From positions 1-36,983 of the forward strand of contig UQKM01000020.1 of the NCBI GenBank assembly GCA_900541685.1: a stretch of 36,983 nucleotides of DNA, read 5' to 3'. This DNA comes from an uncultured Collinsella sp. GTDB taxonomy: Bacteria > Actinomycetota > Coriobacteriia > Coriobacteriales > Coriobacteriaceae. How positions within the stretch are numbered: position 1 is the stretch's first letter; each line of letters starts with the position of its first letter. The notes under the pieces were generated by a model, which made no database searches, was not told where the DNA came from, and was given only the letters and a program-made list of their open reading frames with translations. This document shows, in pieces, positions 33,501 to 36,983 of the stretch. A program made the translations under genes and the position numbers.

Positions 33501-36500
33501 GTGCCCTTAAGCCCGGTGAGTTCGAGTTCGAGCTCGTCGAGGGCGATAAGGTCGTCGCCACTGGCAAGAACAGTTACGACGGCATGATTGCGATGAGTTC
33601 CATCAGGTACACCGAGCCCGGTGAGCACACCTACACGCTGCGCGAGGTCCACGGTGGAACCAAGAGCAATGGCATCACCTACGACGGCACGACCTACACC
33701 ATCGTGACCACGGTTACGGACAATGGCGACGGCACACTTGATGTCCATCATGTCCTGAAGGGCGACAAACCTGCTGAGTTCAAGAATTCTTACGGCCTGA
33801 CCCCCGAGCGCTCAAGCGTCACCGACCAGATCGTCGCGACCAAGTCTCTGGTCGGGCGCGACCTCAAGGACGGCGAATTCTCCTTCGAGCTCGTGGAGGG
33901 CGAGGGCAAGGACGCCAAGGTCGTCGCCACCGGCACCAACAATGCCGACGGCAAGATCACGATGAGCCCCGTGAAGTACGACAAGGCCGGCAAGCACACT
34001 TACGCGCTGCGCGAGGTCAACGGCGGAACCACCAGCAAGGGCGTCACTTACAGCGACGCCAAGTTCACCATCGAGACCACCATCACCGACAACGGCGACG
34101 GCACTCTCGAAGCAAAGCATGTCCTGAAGGGCACCGAGCCCGCCGAGTTCAAGAACTCCTACAGTGTGACCCCGATCTACGCAGAGCTCGACTTTGACCT
34201 GAGCAAGGCCGTCGACGGCCGCGGCTGGACGGACGCCGACAAGTTTAGCTTCACCATCACCGCCGCCGAGGGCACCCCGCTGCCCGATCCCGCAACCGTA
34301 ACCGTGAGCAAGAAGGACGCGGAGGACGGCATCGCCGCTATCAAGTTCGGCAAGATCCGCTACACGGCTGCCGGAACCTACAAGTACGAGATCCGCGAGA
34401 ACGCGGGCAGCGCGGCCGGCATGAAGTATGACGACCATGTCGCGACCGCCGAAGTGACCGTGACCGAGGACGGCGAGGGCAACCTGACCGCCAACGTTAC
34501 CAAGAAGGAAAGCGGACGCTTTACCAACACGTATCACTCTGAGCTCAATTACACCGCAGCCGGCGGCCTCAAGCTCAGCAAGACCCTCTCCGGACGTCCC
34601 ATGACCGAGGGCCAGTTCACCTTTACCGTGACGCCCGCCGACGAGGCTTCGGCCAATGCGCTCGGCTTGCACGAGGGTGCCAACACGTTCAAGTCCCCTG
34701 CAGCGGCAGAGGGAACCGTCGGCCTAATTGACATTCTGGCTGGCAAGACGGTCATGTTTACGCAGGCTGACGCCGGCAAGACCTTCACATACACCGTGGC
34801 GGAGAAGAACGACGGCAAGCCCGGCTACACCTACGACACGGCCGAGCGCACCGTGACGATTGCTATCGCCGACGATGGCGCCGGTACGATCACCGCTACG
34901 ACGACTGTCTCCGGCGGATCCGAGGCCCCGCATGAGGCGATCTACAAGAGCGGCGAGAACAAGGTCGAGAGCGCTGTGGTCCCGTTCGAAAACCGCTATA
35001 GCGCATCGACCGATACGCTTGGTGGCACTCCTGCGAAGATTGTTGCCACCAAGACCCTGACCGGTCGCCCGCTGGTCGACGGCGAGTTCTGGTTCGGCAT
35101 TGCCTACGCGGGCGAGACGGAAGCCATCGAGGGTACTGTTAAGAGCACGCTCAACGGTCAGGTGAGCTTTGGATCGCTGCATTACAACACCGAGATGCTC
35201 GCCAACTTGGTGAGTGCCGGGCGTGCTATCCGCACCGACGCAGACGGCAAGATTGCGTGGACCATCGACTACACGGCCTTTGAGTATACGAACTTGCTGG
35301 GCGACCAGGGCATTACCGCCGCGAAGTCGAGCTTTAGCTTTAAGGTTATCGTCGTCGACAACGGCGACGGCACCCTGACGGCATCGCCCGACTACGGCGG
35401 CACCGTGCCCGTGTTCGAGAACGTCTATGGTGCCGAGGCCGTGGATGCCACGCTCGCCGGCACCAAGAAGCTCCAGGCGGACAAGGGCCTGACCCCGGCC
35501 GACATTGCGGGTAAGTTTACCTTTACCGTGACTGCCGACGAGGCTGGTGCCCCGATGCCCGAGAACACGGACGCAACCAACGACGCTGCCGGCAACGTGG
35601 ACTTTGGCAAGATCCACTTTACGCTCGAGGATCTCAACCGCGCCCTGGGCGTGACGACTGATGCTTCTGGCGACGCATCGAGTGACGCCGAGGCCAACGC
35701 CGATGAGACCGAGGTTGACGCTGACGCCGCCGACGTCGACGGGGCCGACGCCAACGCCGAATCCAAGCCCGCAGCCCCCACCGCCCCGCGCTCGCACACC
35801 TTTACCTACACGGTGACCGAGTCCGGTAGCGCCCTTGGCGTGACTAACGACGTCAACGCCACGCGCAAGGTTTCCTACACTGTGACTGACGACGGTGCTG
35901 GACATCTGATCGTCAAGCGCGACGGCGGCGACGGTGCGGCCTTCACGTTCACCAACACCTACAGCGTGACGCCTACCGATTCGTCCGTGACCGATCAGGT
36001 CAAGACGGTCAAGCGTCTGACCGGACGCGACCTTGCAGCTGGCGAGTTCACGTTTGAGCTGCTCGAGGACGGCGTGACTGTCGCTAGTGGCACCAACGAC
36101 GTTAACGGTAACGTTACACTGAGCCCGATCCACTACGAGGCGCCCGGCACGCACACATACATGCTGCGCGAGGCTTGCCCCAACGCGCTCGGCCTGTACA
36201 AGGGCGTCACCTATGACGGTACGACCTACACCGTCGTGACCACCGTCTCCGACAATGGCGACGGCACGCTGACCGCGACGCACAAGCTCGAGGGAACCAC
36301 CGAGTCGGCTGGCTTTACCAACAAGTATCACGCCATGCCCACGCAGGTCTCCATCGGCGCCATCAAGGTGCTCGAGGGACGCGAGCTCAAGAAGGACGAG
36401 TTTAGCTTTAAGCTCGTTGGCGAGGACATCGAGTCCACCGTCACCAACGATGCCGACGGCAAGATCAACTTCGACAAGTTTGAGTACGACGAGCCTGGTG

Positions 36501-36862
36501 CGTACGTCTACACCATCAGCGAGGTCAAGGGCGACGAGGCCGGTATGACCTACGACAAGTCCGTCTTTACCGCGACCGTCAACGTGGTCGACGACGGCGA
36601 GGGCAACCTCAAGGCGAACGTCGCCTTTACCAAGGGCGACAAGAGCGTCGAGGGTATCGTGTTCAACAACACGTACAAGAAGCCCGAGACCCCTACGCCG
36701 ACGCCCGACCCCGGCACGCCCAAGACCGTGACGAACATCGTCAAGACGGTCAAGGGTTTCCTGCCCACCACGGGTGACCAGCAGGCCGCTGCACTGCTCA
36801 TGGCATTTGTTATTGCCATGGCCGGCGTCGGAGCCCTGGTCTGGGGTATCCGTAAGCGCTAG
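30599..36862 (+). CDS. Sortase-anchored von Willebrand A protein with about ten Spy0128/FctA-type pilin repeats
   Basis: A 2,087-residue cell-wall protein. A signal peptide (about 1-32) is followed by a von Willebrand A domain (about 112-370). This has the metal-site motif DASGS (119-123), the Thr-containing GATHADYGL segment, and FFTDGSPT near 250. A beta-rich stalk (about 370-700) leads to about ten repeats of 110-160 residues between about 704 and 2045. Each carries a K-x-L-x-GR segment, a TY-x-x-(R/H/S)E segment and F-x-N-x-Y. These are the positions of the Lys, Glu and Asn that form internal isopeptide bonds in Spy0128-like pilins. One repeat holds an acidic insertion (about 1680-1725). 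The end is LPTTG (2055-2059), a helix and a basic tail. AGAAGGGAG precedes the ATG. It is likely a pilus-tip or fibrillar adhesin; no pilin-specific sortase or backbone pilin gene is seen here. Confidence 0.9.
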   Translation: MSKYTRGLLAVILAVVLVLPAAAFAMLPEANARSSTGMDGPTVSNKIVDPDTSNNWKFWAGGYDGKEVTTQNVGRIWTDKTVKKVESGDSDFLTTLSAISSTSDTTVSGKPLDIVMVLDASGSMNDPMGGGDSTKRIKALKSAANNFIDTIAGQNEKIKDASKQHQVAIVKFAGERSDRVGNDTYREDRKTYNYSQTMQGLTTCSVDGAKSLKETVNSIAPAGATHADYGLQLAEGISSNRADAKKIVVFFTDGSPTSSNGFEPEVAKDAINAAKTIKSGGATIYTIGIFSGAKPSDNPTNNDTSNENKFMHAVSSNYPNASSSVSYDFFWTVDWSVNFGDPVADASYYKSATNAAELEKIFEEISGSIIQAGCPTEVHGGYGEHKSGYITFTDELGDFMQVDNFTSVVYNGETFANPAKSTKGNVDTYSFTGAAANLVITVQRAEKGKPQSGDIVTVKIPASLIPLRHFKINDGVLTVDDTEPVQVSYTSSVKKDALDNLFTPEQVVGLEDYIKSNTTTAKDDSKTVNFYANKWDGGALGDTIANFEPTDSNRYYYFQKQTPIYVDESCTTPATGSLAAEGIYYYKDEFEVKGTDGKAEPRTAVIEFAGGHAAQFGGAIVSDASGNLSFSEGTARLAFIDELHTTKERVGGNLTGTATDVLNPKWNNTSAKSNATEVDVHLGNNGKISYKYDMTPATVDAKTDFGLTKVLEGREWADTDKFEFELSATSENNAPMPESVTVTVKNADLDDKGKAAINFGEITYDKPGEYTYEVREVNGGLGGITYSDNVAAFKVTVTVNAKGELKADVEKASGKTKFTNTYTAEPVKSSVTDKIEVTKTLTGRALAEGEFSFELREIKGKDSELIETVKNDANGNVVFSPIEYTKPGEHTYTLHEVKGNAGGVTYDETVHTIVTTIADNGKGQLVATHKLKDADNGKKIEFKNAYNLTPKDSSVTHKITAYKSLAGRALKPGEFEFELVEGDKVVATGKNSYDGMIAMSSIRYTEPGEHTYTLREVHGGTKSNGITYDGTTYTIVTTVTDNGDGTLDVHHVLKGDKPAEFKNSYGLTPERSSVTDQIVATKSLVGRDLKDGEFSFELVEGEGKDAKVVATGTNNADGKITMSPVKYDKAGKHTYALREVNGGTTSKGVTYSDAKFTIETTITDNGDGTLEAKHVLKGTEPAEFKNSYSVTPIYAELDFDLSKAVDGRGWTDADKFSFTITAAEGTPLPDPATVTVSKKDAEDGIAAIKFGKIRYTAAGTYKYEIRENAGSAAGMKYDDHVATAEVTVTEDGEGNLTANVTKKESGRFTNTYHSELNYTAAGGLKLSKTLSGRPMTEGQFTFTVTPADEASANALGLHEGANTFKSPAAAEGTVGLIDILAGKTVMFTQADAGKTFTYTVAEKNDGKPGYTYDTAERTVTIAIADDGAGTITATTTVSGGSEAPHEAIYKSGENKVESAVVPFENRYSASTDTLGGTPAKIVATKTLTGRPLVDGEFWFGIAYAGETEAIEGTVKSTLNGQVSFGSLHYNTEMLANLVSAGRAIRTDADGKIAWTIDYTAFEYTNLLGDQGITAAKSSFSFKVIVVDNGDGTLTASPDYGGTVPVFENVYGAEAVDATLAGTKKLQADKGLTPADIAGKFTFTVTADEAGAPMPENTDATNDAAGNVDFGKIHFTLEDLNRALGVTTDASGDASSDAEANADETEVDADAADVDGADANAESKPAAPTAPRSHTFTYTVTESGSALGVTNDVNATRKVSYTVTDDGAGHLIVKRDGGDGAAFTFTNTYSVTPTDSSVTDQVKTVKRLTGRDLAAGEFTFELLEDGVTVASGTNDVNGNVTLSPIHYEAPGTHTYMLREACPNALGLYKGVTYDGTTYTVVTTVSDNGDGTLTATHKLEGTTESAGFTNKYHAMPTQVSIGAIKVLEGRELKKDEFSFKLVGEDIESTVTNDADGKINFDKFEYDEPGAYVYTISEVKGDEAGMTYDKSVFTATVNVVDDGEGNLKANVAFTKGDKSVEGIVFNNTYKKPETPTPTPDPGTPKTVTNIVKTVKGFLPTTGDQQAAALLMAFVIAMAGVGALVWGIRKR

Positions 36863-36874
36863 GCACGCTGGCAG

Positions 36875-36900
36875 CGCCCGGGGCCAAAAGGCCCCGGGCG
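36875..36900 (+). terminator. GC-rich hairpin after the pilin-repeat gene
   Basis: A perfect 11-bp stem, CGCCCGGGGCC (36875-36885) with GGCCCCGGGCG (36890-36900), closes an AAAA loop. There is no T tract, so its strength as a terminator is uncertain. Confidence 0.6.
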
Positions 36901-36948
36901 GCCGGCGGGGAGCCAGAACATAGCCCCACCCATTACAGTCTGAAATAG

Positions 36949-36970
36949 GCCATCGATAAATTTCGATGGC
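36949..36970. other. Inverted repeat near the right edge
   Basis: GCCATCGA (36949-36956) and TCGATGGC (36963-36970) flank a TAAATT loop. It could be a hairpin or operator belonging to the next gene beyond the window. Confidence 0.3.
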
Positions 36971-36983
36971 GAGCATTCGGCGC

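Noticed and set aside
34724..36976. 750-codon minus-strand frame opposite the pilin repeats
   Set aside because: It mirrors the repetitive coding sequence of the adhesin. The translated product is Gly/Val/Leu/Arg/His-rich without recognisable domains.

Overview
The window looks like chromosomal DNA from a high-GC, anaerobic, gut-type actinobacterium of the Coriobacteriia, most likely Collinsella or a close relative. This is an inference from four things: GC-rich coding sequence with AGGAGG-type ribosome sites, a compact Ech-type [NiFe]-hydrogenase operon, an anaerobic Fe-S old-yellow-enzyme reductase, and very large sortase-anchored or secreted surface proteins. No rRNA, tRNA, CRISPR array or intact transposon was seen. 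Except for one degraded minus-strand gene and one small minus-strand coding fragment, every gene reads on the plus strand.

Left part (1-2853): the terminator of an upstream gene is followed by six 55-bp imperfect palindromes at a strict 80-81 bp period. A 2,4-dienoyl-CoA-reductase/2-enoate-reductase-like flavoenzyme follows, closed by a strong terminator.

Surface-polymer locus (3054-16964): three tightly packed genes each encode a protein with a short cytoplasmic tail, one membrane helix and an AWF/GWF/GYF-type motif like those of SipW-dependent TasA/camelysin proteins. A weak hairpin separates them from a 3,639-residue secreted GLUG-repeat protein. That giant has no LPXTG signal but has a possible lipobox. 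I consider these four genes the best candidate for an undescribed system, perhaps an extracellular fibre or matrix with a giant adhesin.

Middle junction (16965-18288): a 205-bp element with perfect 25-bp terminal inverted repeats (MITE-like or structured RNA), a cluster of TGGAAAGCT repeats, paired GGTA/TACC palindromes, and an orphan IS3/IS150 OrfA-like double helix-turn-helix gene.

Hydrogenase operon (18289-23921): five genes cover all six Ech functions, because the EchA-like antiporter subunit and the EchB-like NuoH subunit are one 960-residue polypeptide. EchC, EchD, EchE and EchF follow. The complex should couple ferredoxin oxidation and H2 formation to ion translocation. No hyp maturation genes or formate dehydrogenase are in the window.

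Right part (24030-36900): a degraded flavodoxin-like gene faces away from a secreted GH36-like glycosidase gene across a 36-bp perfect palindrome. The palindrome contains two symmetrical overlapping sigma70-type promoters. The glycosidase gene is interrupted by a +1 frameshift in a run of nine G and ends in an LPGTG anchor. Last comes a 2,087-residue von Willebrand A protein with about ten FctA/Spy0128-type pilin repeats and an LPTTG anchor. Its upstream region carries four perfect TGTCTCA heptamers. The two anchored proteins need a sortase that is not encoded here.
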